Below are positions 11,362 through 20,285 of a stretch of DNA of 64,000 nucleotides, piece after piece (positions within the stretch are counted from its first letter, which is position 1; every line of letters begins with the position of its first letter). The notes below the pieces were generated by a model. The model ran no database searches, was not told the DNA's origin, and saw only the letters and a list, made by a program, of their open reading frames with translations. The translations under genes and the position numbers were made by a program. This stretch comes from Nonlabens sp. (lineage in GTDB: Bacteria; Bacteroidota; Bacteroidia; Flavobacteriales; Flavobacteriaceae), in assembly GCA_020630715.1 (NCBI GenBank), contig JAHDIQ010000007.1:1-64000 (forward strand), written 5' to 3'.

Positions 11362-11369
11362 CAAAAATA
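11362..11369 (-). promoter_or_regulatory. -7 box TATTTTTG for hslR
   Basis: Minus-strand TATTTTTG, about 30 bp before the hslR start. It forms a divergent pair with the box at 11381-11388. Confidence 0.5.
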
Positions 11370-11380
11370 GCGGATTATAC

Positions 11381-11388
11381 TATATTTG
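11381..11388 (+). promoter_or_regulatory. -7 box TATATTTG for FKBP lipoprotein
   Basis: Exact TAnnTTTG match ending 14 nt before the ATG at 11403. Confidence 0.55.
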
Positions 11389-11402
11389 TACCTTATAAAA
11401 AG

Positions 11403-12590
11403 ATGATGAAAATTACTAAAAGAATTATAGTCTTATTAATTGGGATTATAGCGATTTCCTCTTGTAGGCCTGATGATGATAATGGAGTTATACCAGAACG
11501 TGATCGTGCTGAGGTGGATCTAGAGGATCAACTAGAGCTAACAGAATTTCTTCAAACACACTTCTGGAACTATGAAGAATTTGCAACCATCGCTCCAGGT
11601 GCAGAATTTAATATTGAATTAGATACCATAGAAGGTACGAATGCAAATAAAATACCTTTAATTGATCAGGTAACATCCAGTGTTCTCAATAGGGAAGGAA
11701 TAGACTACACTATTTATACCTTAAAGGCTAGGCAAGGTGGAGGTACATTGTCACCTACTTTTGCAGATAGTGCCTTAGTTTCTTATCAAGGTTTTACCTT
11801 AGATCGTCAAGTTTTTGACGGTTCTAGCAACGCAGTATGGTTTGATTTGAATAACGTGGTATCTGGTTTTATGGAAGGAATAACTCAGTTTAATGAAGCG
11901 ATAAGCATTTCTCAAAATTCTGATGGAACTTTATCATTTTCTGATTCAGGTGTAGGAGCTGTTTTTATGCCTTCTGGTGTGGGATATTTTTCAAGGTCAC
12001 AAACAGGTATTCCCGCCTATTCACCTATAGCATTTACTTTTAAGGTGAGGAAAGTTAATATAACGGATCACGATAGTGACGGAGTTCTTTCTATGTATGA
12101 AGATTTGAATGCGGATCGAAATCTAACATCACCAGATGATGCTGATAATACTGATGGAGATTTTTTCACAACATCCACTGGTGTGTCAAGATTTGGTTTT
12201 AATTACATTGATAATGACGATGACGGTGATGGAGTGCTCACCATTTTTGAAAACCCAGACCCTAATGGTGATGGTAATCCAGACGATGCAATAGATTTAG
12301 ATAATGATGGTATTCCAGCATATTTAGATAATGATGAATTTGATTTAGATCTGGATGATGATGGGATAAGAACTGCTTTTGAAAGTCCTGACCCTAATGG
12401 GAATGGTAATCCTGCAGATGCGCTAGATACAGATAATGACGGTATCCCTAATTACATAGATGCAGATGATGATGGTGATGGAATTCCTACCATACAAGAA
12501 AATGCAGATCCTAACGGTGACGGTAACCCAGAAGATGCTTTAGATACAGATAATGACGGTATTCCTGATTACCTTGACGCTGATTCATAA
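11403..12590 (+). CDS. FKBP-like lipoprotein with thrombospondin type-3 calcium-binding repeats
   Basis: A 395-residue exported lipoprotein. The signal peptide ends at lipobox IAISSC (Cys21). An FKBP-type prolyl isomerase-like domain covers about residues 95-220 ([30 protein letters not shown]). From about 224 to the end there are Asp-rich repeats of the DxDxDG type ([30 protein letters not shown]) alternating with [11 protein letters not shown]-like segments in units of about 41 residues. Such thrombospondin type-3 repeats bind calcium and are common in Bacteroidota surface proteins. Isomerase activity is unproven: several FKBP active-site aromatics are hard to place. A Met codon at 11406 is an equally good start. 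Confidence 0.85.
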   Translation: MMKITKRIIVLLIGIIAISSCRPDDDNGVIPERDRAEVDLEDQLELTEFLQTHFWNYEEFATIAPGAEFNIELDTIEGTNANKIPLIDQVTSSVLNREGIDYTIYTLKARQGGGTLSPTFADSALVSYQGFTLDRQVFDGSSNAVWFDLNNVVSGFMEGITQFNEAISISQNSDGTLSFSDSGVGAVFMPSGVGYFSRSQTGIPAYSPIAFTFKVRKVNITDHDSDGVLSMYEDLNADRNLTSPDDADNTDGDFFTTSTGVSRFGFNYIDNDDDGDGVLTIFENPDPNGDGNPDDAIDLDNDGIPAYLDNDEFDLDLDDDGIRTAFESPDPNGNGNPADALDTDNDGIPNYIDADDDGDGIPTIQENADPNGDGNPEDALDTDNDGIPDYLDADS

Positions 12591-12612
12591 ATAAACTATT
12601 CTCATTAATGAA

Positions 12613-12641
12613 AAACTCCAGTTATAAACTGGAGTTTTTTT
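12613..12641 (+). terminator. Rho-independent terminator
   Basis: Stem AAACTCCAGTT/AACTGGAGTTT with a 3-4 nt loop and a T tract, 23 bp after the FKBP lipoprotein stop. Confidence 0.85.
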
Positions 12642-12651
12642 ATACTTTGCG

Positions 12652-12670
12652 TTTTGCGATTTTCGCAAAA
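12652..12670. repeat. Inverted repeat TTTTGCGA-N3-TCGCAAAA
   Basis: Perfect 8-bp arms with a 3-bp spacer, 79 bp before the next gene. It is unlike the window's common palindrome. Possible operator or RNA hairpin; function unknown. Confidence 0.4.
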
Positions 12671-12748
12671 ACACATTCCTACTATTGTTTTTAACGCCAT
12701 AATAATGGTGTTATTCGTGATAATATTGTACTGTTAAAAACAACTATC

Positions 12749-13399
12749 ATGAAAACAATAACCCTTTTATCCGTATTACTTGTGAGTCTATTTAGTGTTG
12801 CTCAAAACGATAGCATCTACGCCGTGCACAATAACAATGAGCATTACGAGACTAATTTTAATGAAGACTTACCCTATATTAAAATAGGAGCTGGATGGTA
12901 TTTACCACAAGGCGAATTAAGCAAGTACTTTAATACAGCTCCAGCATTTGAATTTGATTTAGAATGGATGAATTCAAAGGAAACCAGAGCCGTTGAATTA
13001 TTATTTCAATTCATCCTACCAGATCAGCGCAGGCCTTTTGTATATCAAACAGATACTGATGACTATACCGCAACATCTAGTCTTATTATGAATGGATTAT
13101 TACGATTGAGTAAGGTAATTAAAACAGGTAATTCTAGTGATATCAAATTAGGTGCAGGAATTGGAATCTCCTCTATTTTTTTAGAAGCAAACCAACTGGA
13201 GTTTGTAGATCAATTAAATGGAACGAATTCTAATTCTATCCTGTTTAATGCAGGTTTAAGCTACAACTCCTATTTTAAAGATCGATCCATATTAAGCTTA
13301 GGTGTAGATTTTAATTTCACTCAATATACTATTGAAGGATCTGTAGATCAGTCCATAGGTGGCATTGCATTAATTCCCAAAATCGCATATAGATTCTAG
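12749..13399 (+). CDS. Predicted secreted outer-membrane beta-barrel-like protein
   Basis: A 216-residue protein with a Sec signal peptide (MKTITLLSVLLVSLFSVAQ, cleavage near residue 19). The body is rich in alternating polar and hydrophobic strands and ends in an aromatic residue (KIAYRF), as in small outer-membrane barrels. I do not recognise a specific family. The gene is monocistronic, between terminators at 12613-12641 and 13424-13456. Confidence 0.6.
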   Translation: MKTITLLSVLLVSLFSVAQNDSIYAVHNNNEHYETNFNEDLPYIKIGAGWYLPQGELSKYFNTAPAFEFDLEWMNSKETRAVELLFQFILPDQRRPFVYQTDTDDYTATSSLIMNGLLRLSKVIKTGNSSDIKLGAGIGISSIFLEANQLEFVDQLNGTNSNSILFNAGLSYNSYFKDRSILSLGVDFNFTQYTIEGSVDQSIGGIALIPKIAYRF

Positions 13400-13423
13400 T
13401 ACCGGACTCTAAATAACAGGTAT

Positions 13424-13456
13424 AAAAAAAGACGATTCATCAGAATCGTCTTTTTT
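13424..13456. terminator. Bidirectional terminator
   Basis: GACGATTC/GAATCGTC stem flanked by an A run on the left and a T run on the right. It lies between the converging barrel-like gene and the transketolase genes. Confidence 0.8.
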
Positions 13457-13475
13457 AGTTTAAGTAAATAATAGT

Positions 13476-14429
13476 CTACTTACGTTTCACAACAGCCTGC
13501 GCTTTTGAAACAATATTAGCTGCATTTAAACCGTATTTTTCTAGTAATTGTGCTGGTGTTCCACTTTCACCAAAGGTGTCTTGCGTCGCTACAAACTCTT
13601 GCGGTGCTGGATGATGTTGTGCCAGTGTACGTGCCACACTTTCACCTAATCCACCTAGGAAATTATGCTCCTCGGCGGTTACAATACATCCCGTTTTTTT
13701 AACAGAATCAATAATTGCTTTTTCATCCAGTGGTTTAATCGTATGTATATTTATGACATCAGCGCTAATTCCTTTCTCATTCAGTTCTTTTGCAGCTTCT
13801 AGAGCTTCCCAAACTAGATGACCAGTCGCGACAATAGTAACATCAGTTCCTTCTTGCAAATGAACCGCTTTTCCTATCTGGAAATCACCATTCTCTGGAG
13901 TAAAGTTAGCTACCTTAGGACGTCCAAAACGTAAGTACACAGGACCGTGATAATCTGCTATTGCTAGTGTTGCAGCCTTAGTCTGGTTAAAATCACAGGT
14001 GTTAATTACCGTCATGCCTGGTAGCATCTTCATTAATCCTATGTCTTCTAGAATCTGGTGTGTCGCGCCATCTTCACCCAGCGTTAATCCACTGTGTGAA
14101 GCGCAAATCTTCACGTTCTTATCACTGTAAGCGATGCTTTGTCTAATCTGGTCATATACACGACCAGTAGAGAAATTTGCAAACGTGCCAGTAAATGGAA
14201 TTTTACCACCTATGGTTAATCCAGCAGCAATTCCCATCATATTAGCCTCTGCAATTCCTACCTGAAAAAATCGGTCAGGATGGTTAGCAGCAAACTCATT
14301 CATTTTTAATGATCCCGTAAGATCTGCACATAAAGCGACTACCTTTTCATTGGTTTTTCCTAGCTGGGTTAAACCAGCACCAAAACCCGATCTCGTATCT
14401 TTATTTCCTGTGTTTTCGTAAACTTTCAT
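13476..14429 (-). CDS. Transketolase, C-terminal subunit
   Basis: A 317-residue protein covering the pyrimidine-binding and C-terminal domains of transketolase: FFQVGIAEANMMGIAAGL (about residues 53-70), GEDGATHQILEDI and VYLRFGRP. It works with the thiamine-diphosphate-binding half encoded 30 bp upstream, interconverting pentose-phosphate sugars. Two-gene transketolases are normal in many bacteria, so this is not a broken gene. Confidence 0.92.
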   Translation of the reverse strand: MKVYENTGNKDTRSGFGAGLTQLGKTNEKVVALCADLTGSLKMNEFAANHPDRFFQVGIAEANMMGIAAGLTIGGKIPFTGTFANFSTGRVYDQIRQSIAYSDKNVKICASHSGLTLGEDGATHQILEDIGLMKMLPGMTVINTCDFNQTKAATLAIADYHGPVYLRFGRPKVANFTPENGDFQIGKAVHLQEGTDVTIVATGHLVWEALEAAKELNEKGISADVINIHTIKPLDEKAIIDSVKKTGCIVTAEEHNFLGGLGESVARTLAQHHPAPQEFVATQDTFGESGTPAQLLEKYGLNAANIVSKAQAVVKRK

Positions 14430-14459
14430 ATAATAATCTGTAGTGATACAGTCTTTAAA

Positions 14460-15305
14460 TTAGTAATCTCCCAGCGTTTCTGGATTTTGTGATAGTGCAT
14501 CTGCAAGTTGCTCATCGTTAGGTGCTACACCGTGCCACTTGTGCGATCCCATCATGAAATCTACGCCATTACCCATTTCTGTATGAAGTAAAATGCAGAC
14601 TGGTTTTCGCTTTCGCGAAAGCGAAATAGCTTCCTTCATTCCTGTTTTAATAGCATCAATGTCGTTTCCTTTTTCTACAGTTACCACATCCCAGCCAAAA
14701 GCTTCAAACTTATTTCTTAAATCACCTAACGCCAGCACCTGATCAGTGCTACCATCGATTTGTTGACCATTAACATCAATGGTACAAATCATGTTATCTA
14801 CCGCATTAGAACCTGCATACATTGCTGCTTCCCAGATTTGTCCTTCTTGTAATTCACCATCACCGTGTAATGTAAATACGGTTTTATCGTCACCATTTAG
14901 TTTTTTTGCAAGTGCTGTACCTATCGCTACGCTCATTCCCTGACCTAAAGATCCACTGGCGATACGTATTCCAGGTAGTCCTTCATGAGTAGTAGGATGA
15001 CCTTGTAATCTAGAATTTAGTTTTCTAAAAGTCGCAAGTTCTTTTACAGGGAAATAGCCTGCACGTGCCAGTACGCTGTAAATTACAGGCGAAATGTGCC
15101 CGTTTGATAAGTAAAAAACATCTTCATTAACGCCATCCATATTAAAGGATGGATCGTGATCCATGATGTCGTTGTAAAGCGTTACTAGAAATTCTGCGCA
15201 ACCTAGTGATCCACCAGGATGACCGCTATTTACCGCGTGGACTTGACGTACAATATCACGTCTTACCTGCGATACTAAATCTTTTAATTGCTGTGTATCA
15301 GCCAT
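14460..15305 (-). CDS. Transketolase, N-terminal subunit
   Basis: A 281-residue protein holding the thiamine diphosphate-binding domain: NSGHPGGSLGCAEFL (about residues 26-40), GSLGQGMSVAIGTALA and the metal/TPP motif GDGELQEGQIWEA (about 147-159). It is first of the two-gene transketolase unit, with a minus-strand -7 box at 15329-15336. A perfect palindrome at 14609-14622 encodes ISLSRKRKP in a late loop. Confidence 0.92.
   Translation of the reverse strand: MADTQQLKDLVSQVRRDIVRQVHAVNSGHPGGSLGCAEFLVTLYNDIMDHDPSFNMDGVNEDVFYLSNGHISPVIYSVLARAGYFPVKELATFRKLNSRLQGHPTTHEGLPGIRIASGSLGQGMSVAIGTALAKKLNGDDKTVFTLHGDGELQEGQIWEAAMYAGSNAVDNMICTIDVNGQQIDGSTDQVLALGDLRNKFEAFGWDVVTVEKGNDIDAIKTGMKEAISLSRKRKPVCILLHTEMGNGVDFMMGSHKWHGVAPNDEQLADALSQNPETLGDY
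14609..14622. repeat. 14-bp palindrome GCTTTCGCGAAAGC
   Basis: Perfect copy inside the transketolase N-terminal gene, read as LSRKR. Confidence 0.9.
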
Positions 15306-15328
15306 TTTAAGTTTTTTTGATGTGTTTT

Positions 15329-15336
15329 CAAATTTA
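15329..15336 (-). promoter_or_regulatory. -7 box TAAATTTG for transketolase genes
   Basis: Minus-strand TAAATTTG, 23 bp before the transketolase start. Confidence 0.45.
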
Positions 15337-15452
15337 GAACGATTCCGTTTTTTAAGCTCATGAAACGCACATCACTTATTAACTAAAATGCATGTTTTGT
15401 AAACAAATGGAATCATACTATAGTTCTCTCGCTCACTATGTGTATTATTGTA

Positions 15453-16472
15453 ATGATGAGTAAACGCATCTTATATATAGGTAATAAACTAGCGACGCAT
15501 GGTTACACTGCTACGACTATTGATACACTAGGTGTAGCGCTGGAAAATGCTGGTTATAACTTGCGATATTCCTCGTCACAACGGGTAATTATCATTAGAA
15601 TGTTAGATATGTTGTGGACCACATGGAAGTCCAGAAATTGGGCAAATGTGGTACTTATCGATACATACAGCACACGTAATTTCTGGTACGCTATTCTAGT
15701 TGCTAGATTATGTGAACAACTTAAGGTGAGTTACATACCTATTCTACATGGTGGGAATTTACCACAGCGTATGATCTCAAATCCTAAAACTATAAACCGA
15801 TTTATAGAAAACGCATCGCAAGTCATAAGTCCTAGTGATTATTTGAAATCCGCTTTCGCGAAAGCAGCATACCATAACATTACAACTATACCTAATAGCA
15901 TAGAAATTGAGAATTATCCATTTCTATTAAGAGATCAAGTTACTCCAAAAATTCTCTGGGTACGCTCGTTTGCTACTATTTATAATCCACAAATGGCGAT
16001 TCAGATCTTTGCTCAATTGAAACAAGATTATCCTGATGCGCAACTGACTATGGTAGGCCCAGAAAAGGATGGAAGCCTACAATCCTGTAAACAACTTGCT
16101 ACAGATTTAAACCTAGAAGTTCATTTTATAGGTAAACTGACTAAAAAAGAATGGATCGACTTATCGCGATCGCATGACCTATTTTTAAATACGACCAACT
16201 TTGATAACCTACCGGTAAGTGTGATAGAAGCGATGGCAGTAGGATTACCTGTTGTGAGTACAAATGCTGGTGGACTTCCTTATCTTATGGAGCATCAAAA
16301 GAATGGTTTATTGATAGAAATTAACGATGTTCAAGGTGCGTGTAAGGTTATTAATAGTTTAATAGATAATACCGAATTAGTTGCTAGACTGTCTAATAAT
16401 GGAAGAGCCACATCCTTAAATTATTCATGGAATAAAGTAAAATCATTATGGGATGCTGTTTTAAATAGCTAA
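15453..16472 (+). CDS. GT4-family glycosyltransferase
   Basis: About 340 residues with a GT-B fold pattern. The C-terminal half has LWVRSFATIYNPQMAIQIF, PDAQLTMVGPEKDG and the nucleotide-sugar-binding VIEAMAVGLPVVSTNAGGLP. Donor and acceptor are unknown. In-frame ATGs occur at 15438, 15453 and 15456; MSKRILYIGNK suits the family N-terminus, so the later starts are preferred. It lies 32 bp upstream of a polyprenyl glycosylphosphotransferase gene and probably acts in the same envelope glycan pathway. A perfect palindrome at 15852-15865 encodes SAFAKAA. Confidence 0.85.
   Translation: MMSKRILYIGNKLATHGYTATTIDTLGVALENAGYNLRYSSSQRVIIIRMLDMLWTTWKSRNWANVVLIDTYSTRNFWYAILVARLCEQLKVSYIPILHGGNLPQRMISNPKTINRFIENASQVISPSDYLKSAFAKAAYHNITTIPNSIEIENYPFLLRDQVTPKILWVRSFATIYNPQMAIQIFAQLKQDYPDAQLTMVGPEKDGSLQSCKQLATDLNLEVHFIGKLTKKEWIDLSRSHDLFLNTTNFDNLPVSVIEAMAVGLPVVSTNAGGLPYLMEHQKNGLLIEINDVQGACKVINSLIDNTELVARLSNNGRATSLNYSWNKVKSLWDAVLNS
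15852..15865. repeat. 14-bp palindrome GCTTTCGCGAAAGC
   Basis: Perfect copy inside the glycosyltransferase gene, read as AFAKA. Confidence 0.9.
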
Positions 16473-16475
16473 CTT

Positions 16476-16483
16476 TATATTTG
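16476..16483 (+). promoter_or_regulatory. -7 box TATATTTG for sugar transferase gene
   Basis: Exact TAnnTTTG match starting 4 bp after the preceding stop and ending 21 nt before the ATG at 16505. Confidence 0.5.
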
Positions 16484-16504
16484 CGCACCTCTTAAACCCA
16501 ACCA

Positions 16505-17896
16505 ATGGCTGGAAACGGCTCCATACATTTTGAAATATCTGAACGTAAAATTCTATTACGTATCATAGATGTGATTGTGGTGCTTGCAGCACTGCATTTA
16601 GTGGGAACTACTTTTGATTTTGATTACTTCATGATTAATGAGCAGCACTGGTTGTGGTCTATTATTTTAAGTTTTTATTTGCTGTTTTTTGCCACTGTTT
16701 TTGAATTATATAATTTACATCGTGCTAGTAGAATTGCACCTACTTTAAAAGCGGTAATTGTAAGTACTAGCGTTACTTCATTATTATATTTATTAACACC
16801 GTTTTTTACACCATCCTTACCTGAAAATAGATTGCAAATTGTGTATTTCTATCTGGCGATGACCATCTCATTATTATTGTGGAGAGCGCTTTACATTAAG
16901 TTCTTCTCTAGTGCTAGATTTAATAAAGACCTACTATTAGTGGCGAGTACTGATCAAGTTAGTGGCATAGCTAAAACCTTAATCGCTGCAGATCCTAATT
17001 ACAACATTACTGGTTTTATTGCCATGCATGGTGGTGCTACAGAGCAGCAAGTATTAGGATATCAAAACTGGAATCTAAATAACGTTAATGAGTTAATTAA
17101 AAACTCTAACGTTAATGAGATTGTTGTAGTGAGTAATGAGAAAGAACCGCTAACTACTCAGGTATATAACTGGTTGCTTACTGCTCAAGAGAAAGGTCTT
17201 GCCGTACGTGAATATTCTCAAGTCTATGAAGAAATTACAGATCGTATTCCGGTACAATTTGTAGGTAAGGAGTTTTATAGGTACTTCCCATTTGCCAGAA
17301 ACAATCAAAATAAACTTTATCTAGTATATCATAGAGCCTTTGATATCGTGTTTTCTATTCTGGGTTTACTAGGGTGTTTATGTGTGTTACCTTTAATTTT
17401 AATAGGTAATCTAATAGGTAATCGTGGTAGTCTATTGTATTCACAAACTAGGGTGGGAAAGAACAGGAAAGAATTCTCTATCCATAAGTTTAGAACCATG
17501 GTAAAAGATGCAGAAGCCAGCGGTGCTCAATTTGCAAAGGCTAACGATGTACGTATCACAAAATTTGGTAAATTTTTACGCAGAACTAGACTTGACGAGT
17601 TACCACAGTTTTTCAATATTCTTAAAGGTGAAATGAGCATCATAGGTCCTAGACCAGAGCGTCCTGTATTTGTAAAACAACTAGCTCAAAAAATCCCATT
17701 TTATGAAACCAGACATATCATAAAACCAGGTCTAACCGGATGGGCACAAGTAAAAACAAAATACGGTGTCTCAGATGAAGATCATCTCTTAAAGTTACAA
17801 TACGACTTATACTATATAAAACGACGTAGCTTGTTCTTAGACTTAAGAATTATCGTGAAAACGATAAGTACAGTTGTGTTTTTTAAAGGGCAGTAA
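16505..17896 (+). CDS. Undecaprenyl-phosphate sugar phosphotransferase (exopolysaccharide initiation)
   Basis: A 463-residue membrane enzyme of the polyprenyl glycosylphosphotransferase family (WcaJ/WbaP type). It has four N-terminal hydrophobic segments, a soluble middle region, a fifth membrane segment near residues 280-300 and the C-terminal catalytic domain. That domain has KFRTMVKDAEASGAQFAKAND, RRTRLDELPQFFNILKGEMS and GPRPERPVFV. It transfers a sugar-1-phosphate to undecaprenyl phosphate, the first step of capsule, EPS or O-antigen synthesis. It could prime the polysaccharide made by the locus at 51499 onward, but the distance makes this only a possibility. Confidence 0.9.
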   Translation: MAGNGSIHFEISERKILLRIIDVIVVLAALHLVGTTFDFDYFMINEQHWLWSIILSFYLLFFATVFELYNLHRASRIAPTLKAVIVSTSVTSLLYLLTPFFTPSLPENRLQIVYFYLAMTISLLLWRALYIKFFSSARFNKDLLLVASTDQVSGIAKTLIAADPNYNITGFIAMHGGATEQQVLGYQNWNLNNVNELIKNSNVNEIVVVSNEKEPLTTQVYNWLLTAQEKGLAVREYSQVYEEITDRIPVQFVGKEFYRYFPFARNNQNKLYLVYHRAFDIVFSILGLLGCLCVLPLILIGNLIGNRGSLLYSQTRVGKNRKEFSIHKFRTMVKDAEASGAQFAKANDVRITKFGKFLRRTRLDELPQFFNILKGEMSIIGPRPERPVFVKQLAQKIPFYETRHIIKPGLTGWAQVKTKYGVSDEDHLLKLQYDLYYIKRRSLFLDLRIIVKTISTVVFFKGQ

Positions 17897-18025
17897 CTGG
17901 AGTCCACAGTACTATAGTCCACAATATCAAGCTATAATTTCCCACCACAATTTGAGAGTAAAGAGCAGCAATTTGTTACTAAAAATTTAAAAGCTGTTTT
18001 TTAATCGCTCAATATTTACCACCTT

Positions 18026-18060
18026 TAAATACTAAATACTAAATACTAAATACTAAATAC
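18026..18060. repeat. Heptamer tandem array (TAAATAC)x5
   Basis: Five perfect head-to-tail copies ending exactly at the stop codon of the minus-strand gene that follows. The rest of 17897-18025 shows no gene. Confidence 0.9.
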
Positions 18061-18404
18061 TACATCTTCTCCAGCTCATCCCAGTATTCATAAGCACGAC
18101 GTAAATGCGGGATCACAATGGTTCCACCTACTAATGTAGCAATACCTAAAGCCTCAACTACTTGTTCTTTACTTAGTCCTTCTTTATGGCTAGCTTCCAG
18201 GTGATATTTTACACAATCATCACATCTCAATACAGTACTAGCAACTAGTCCTAATAATTCTTTGGTCTTTTTATCCAGTGCTCCTGCTTGAAAAGCATTA
18301 GTATCTAGATTAAAAATACGTTTGATGATTTTGTTGTTATCCTCTAGAATGGCATCATTCATTCTAGCTCTATAGTCGTTGAATTCTTCTACTGCGTTGC
18401 TCAT
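18060..18404 (-). CDS. Carboxymuconolactone decarboxylase-family protein (AhpD-like)
   Basis: A 114-residue all-helical protein of the CMD family. The CxxC-x6 motif around RCDDCVKYHLEASHKEG (about residues 59-75) is the redox-active cysteine pair and histidine of AhpD-like peroxidase partners. The substrate is unknown. It overlaps tatC by 4 bp and is last in the kdsD-tatC row. Its stop codon is shared with the end of the heptamer array. Confidence 0.82.
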   Translation of the reverse strand: MSNAVEEFNDYRARMNDAILEDNNKIIKRIFNLDTNAFQAGALDKKTKELLGLVASTVLRCDDCVKYHLEASHKEGLSKEQVVEALGIATLVGGTIVIPHLRRAYEYWDELEKM

Positions 18405-19231
18405 GATCTTGCTAATCGTTCTTTTTTGCGTTGCTTTCTGGTGACAAACATCGATATAAAAATACTTATCTCATATAATATTAACACAGGTATAGCAACT
18501 ATGACTTGGCTTTGAATATCTGGTGGTGTGATCAATGCGGCAACGATCAGAATTAAAACCAGTGCGTATTTCCTGTATTTGCGCATTCCTTGTGGCGTGC
18601 ACAATCCTATTTTAGATAAAAAGTAAACAATAATAGGTAATTCAAACATGATTCCACAAGCGAGAACACTAGCTCTTACTAAACCTATATAACTGTTTAA
18701 ATCAGGCTCAAATTTTATAGAGTCACTTAATTCATAGGTAGCCAAAAAATGTACCGATAATGGTGCAATTAAATAATAACCAAAAACCGCTCCTGTGAAA
18801 AACAATAAGCTACATACAATAATAAATCCTTTAGAATATTTGCGTTCGTTTGCTTTTAATCCAGGAGAAATAAATCGCCAAAACTGCCACAACACCCATG
18901 GAAAAGCAACTACAAATCCTGTCGTGATTGATGTCCAGATATGAGCGCTAAAAAGGTCTGCCATTTTACGAGATTGAGGTTGAAAATTGAGTTGTGGATC
19001 ACAAAACTCACTTTCTACACCTAATAATCTACCAAAATCACAAAACTTTTGATACGTAACAAAATCTGGATTTTTAGGACCAAAAATGATTACGTCAAAT
19101 AAGAATTCCTTAAATATAAAAGCAATAACTGCAGCAATTAAAATACCTATAATAGATCGTATTAGACACCATCTCAGTGCTTCCACATGATCTAGGAATG
19201 ACATATTGTTAGGATCTGCTTTTGAGGCCAT
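18401..19231 (-). CDS. tatC: Sec-independent protein translocase TatC
   Basis: A 276-residue polytopic protein with six membrane segments. N-terminal SFLDHVEALRWCLIRS (about residues 11-26) is the TatC signature that binds twin-arginine signal peptides; FEKK-type and PGLKANERKY motifs follow. A periplasmic loop of about 50 residues after the first helix is longer than in E. coli, as is usual in Bacteroidota. tatA is not in the window. The gene sits 2 bp downstream of kdsD. Confidence 0.95.
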   Translation of the reverse strand: MASKADPNNMSFLDHVEALRWCLIRSIIGILIAAVIAFIFKEFLFDVIIFGPKNPDFVTYQKFCDFGRLLGVESEFCDPQLNFQPQSRKMADLFSAHIWTSITTGFVVAFPWVLWQFWRFISPGLKANERKYSKGFIIVCSLLFFTGAVFGYYLIAPLSVHFLATYELSDSIKFEPDLNSYIGLVRASVLACGIMFELPIIVYFLSKIGLCTPQGMRKYRKYALVLILIVAALITPPDIQSQVIVAIPVLILYEISIFISMFVTRKQRKKERLARS

Positions 19232-19233
19232 AC

Positions 19234-20199
19234 TTATAAAATTCCTTCTCTAATTAAATCATGTACATGAACTACACCAGCGTACTGTTCATTTTCTACA
19301 GCAATTAATTGTGAGATGTTATGATCTTCCATAATTTCTCTAGCATTTACCGCCATTTCATCCACATCAACTGTTTTAGGATTACTACTCATAATGTCTA
19401 CCGCAGTTAAAGAGTCAATGTCTTTTCCGGTAGCCAGCATACGTCGTAAATCACCATCTGTAATAATTCCTGTAATGGAATTTCCATCTACAACAACGGT
19501 CATTCCTAGTCTGTTTTCAGAGATGTTAACGATCACGTCACGTAGTGAACTCGTGCTAGAAACTTGTGGCTTATTGTTTTGAGCGATGAGCTCTTTAACA
19601 CGTAGGTATAATTTTTTACCTAATGCACCACCAGGATGGTATCTCGCAAAATCTTTATCTGTAAATCCTTTTAATTCTAGTAGGCATATCGCAAGTGCAT
19701 CACCCATCACTAGTTGCACTGTAGTACTTGTAGTAGGAGCCAGGCCATTAGGACAAGCCTCTTTTTCTATAGGTGCATGCAGTAAAAAATCTGCTTCTTT
19801 ACCTAGAAATGAATCTTTATGACTCGTAATTGCGATCAATTTATTATTAAAATTTTTGATCAACGGCACGAGAACTTTAATCTCTGGTGTGTTTCCACTT
19901 TTTGAGATACATATAACGACATCATTCTTCTGGATGATTCCTAGATCACCATGAATCGCATCTGCCGCATGTAAGAAAACCGCAGGAGTTCCTGTAGAAT
20001 TCATGGTCGCAACAATTTTCTGTGCGATAATGGCACTTTTGCCTATTCCAGTAATGATGACTCTACCTTGAGCAGTATGGATGTGTTGTACCGCTTTCGC
20101 GAAAGCGGAATCCAAACAATTTTCTAAATTTGAAATAGCAGCAGATTCTATCTGAATCGTGCGCTGTGCAACCTCTAAAATTTTATTTTCTGTATCCAA
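19234..20199 (-). CDS. kdsD: D-arabinose 5-phosphate isomerase (KpsF/GutQ family)
   Basis: Isomerises ribulose 5-phosphate to arabinose 5-phosphate for Kdo synthesis. The 321-residue protein has an N-terminal SIS domain (VIITGIGKSAIIAQKIV about residues 48-64; ISKSGNTPE about 98-106) and two C-terminal CBS domains (about 205-320). A perfect palindrome at 20093-20106 encodes DSAFAKAVQ near residue 34. A minus-strand -7 box lies at 20259-20266. Probably cotranscribed with tatC. Confidence 0.93.
   Translation of the reverse strand: MDTENKILEVAQRTIQIESAAISNLENCLDSAFAKAVQHIHTAQGRVIITGIGKSAIIAQKIVATMNSTGTPAVFLHAADAIHGDLGIIQKNDVVICISKSGNTPEIKVLVPLIKNFNNKLIAITSHKDSFLGKEADFLLHAPIEKEACPNGLAPTTSTTVQLVMGDALAICLLELKGFTDKDFARYHPGGALGKKLYLRVKELIAQNNKPQVSSTSSLRDVIVNISENRLGMTVVVDGNSITGIITDGDLRRMLATGKDIDSLTAVDIMSSNPKTVDVDEMAVNAREIMEDHNISQLIAVENEQYAGVVHVHDLIREGIL
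20093..20106. repeat. 14-bp palindrome GCTTTCGCGAAAGC
   Basis: Perfect copy inside kdsD, read as AFAKA. Confidence 0.9.
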
Positions 20200-20258
20200 G
20201 AATCAGTTATGAGATTTAAGGTTTGTAAAAAGAGATAAATATCGTAAATTTCAAGTTA

Positions 20259-20266
20259 CAAAGATA
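20259..20266 (-). promoter_or_regulatory. -7 box TATCTTTG for kdsD
   Basis: Minus-strand TATCTTTG about 60 bp before the kdsD start, in the 86-bp divergent gap with recQ. Confidence 0.45.
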
Positions 20267-20285
20267 CGTAAAACCGAGTAGCCAC

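Noticed and set aside
13476-15305. Transketolase split into two frames, as if broken
   Set aside because: The two pieces are complete domains separated by 30 bp, each with its own start. Two-subunit transketolases are standard in many bacteria.
18026-18060. Possible CRISPR array
   Set aside because: Units are 7 bp with no spacers and no cas genes are near; it is a simple tandem repeat.
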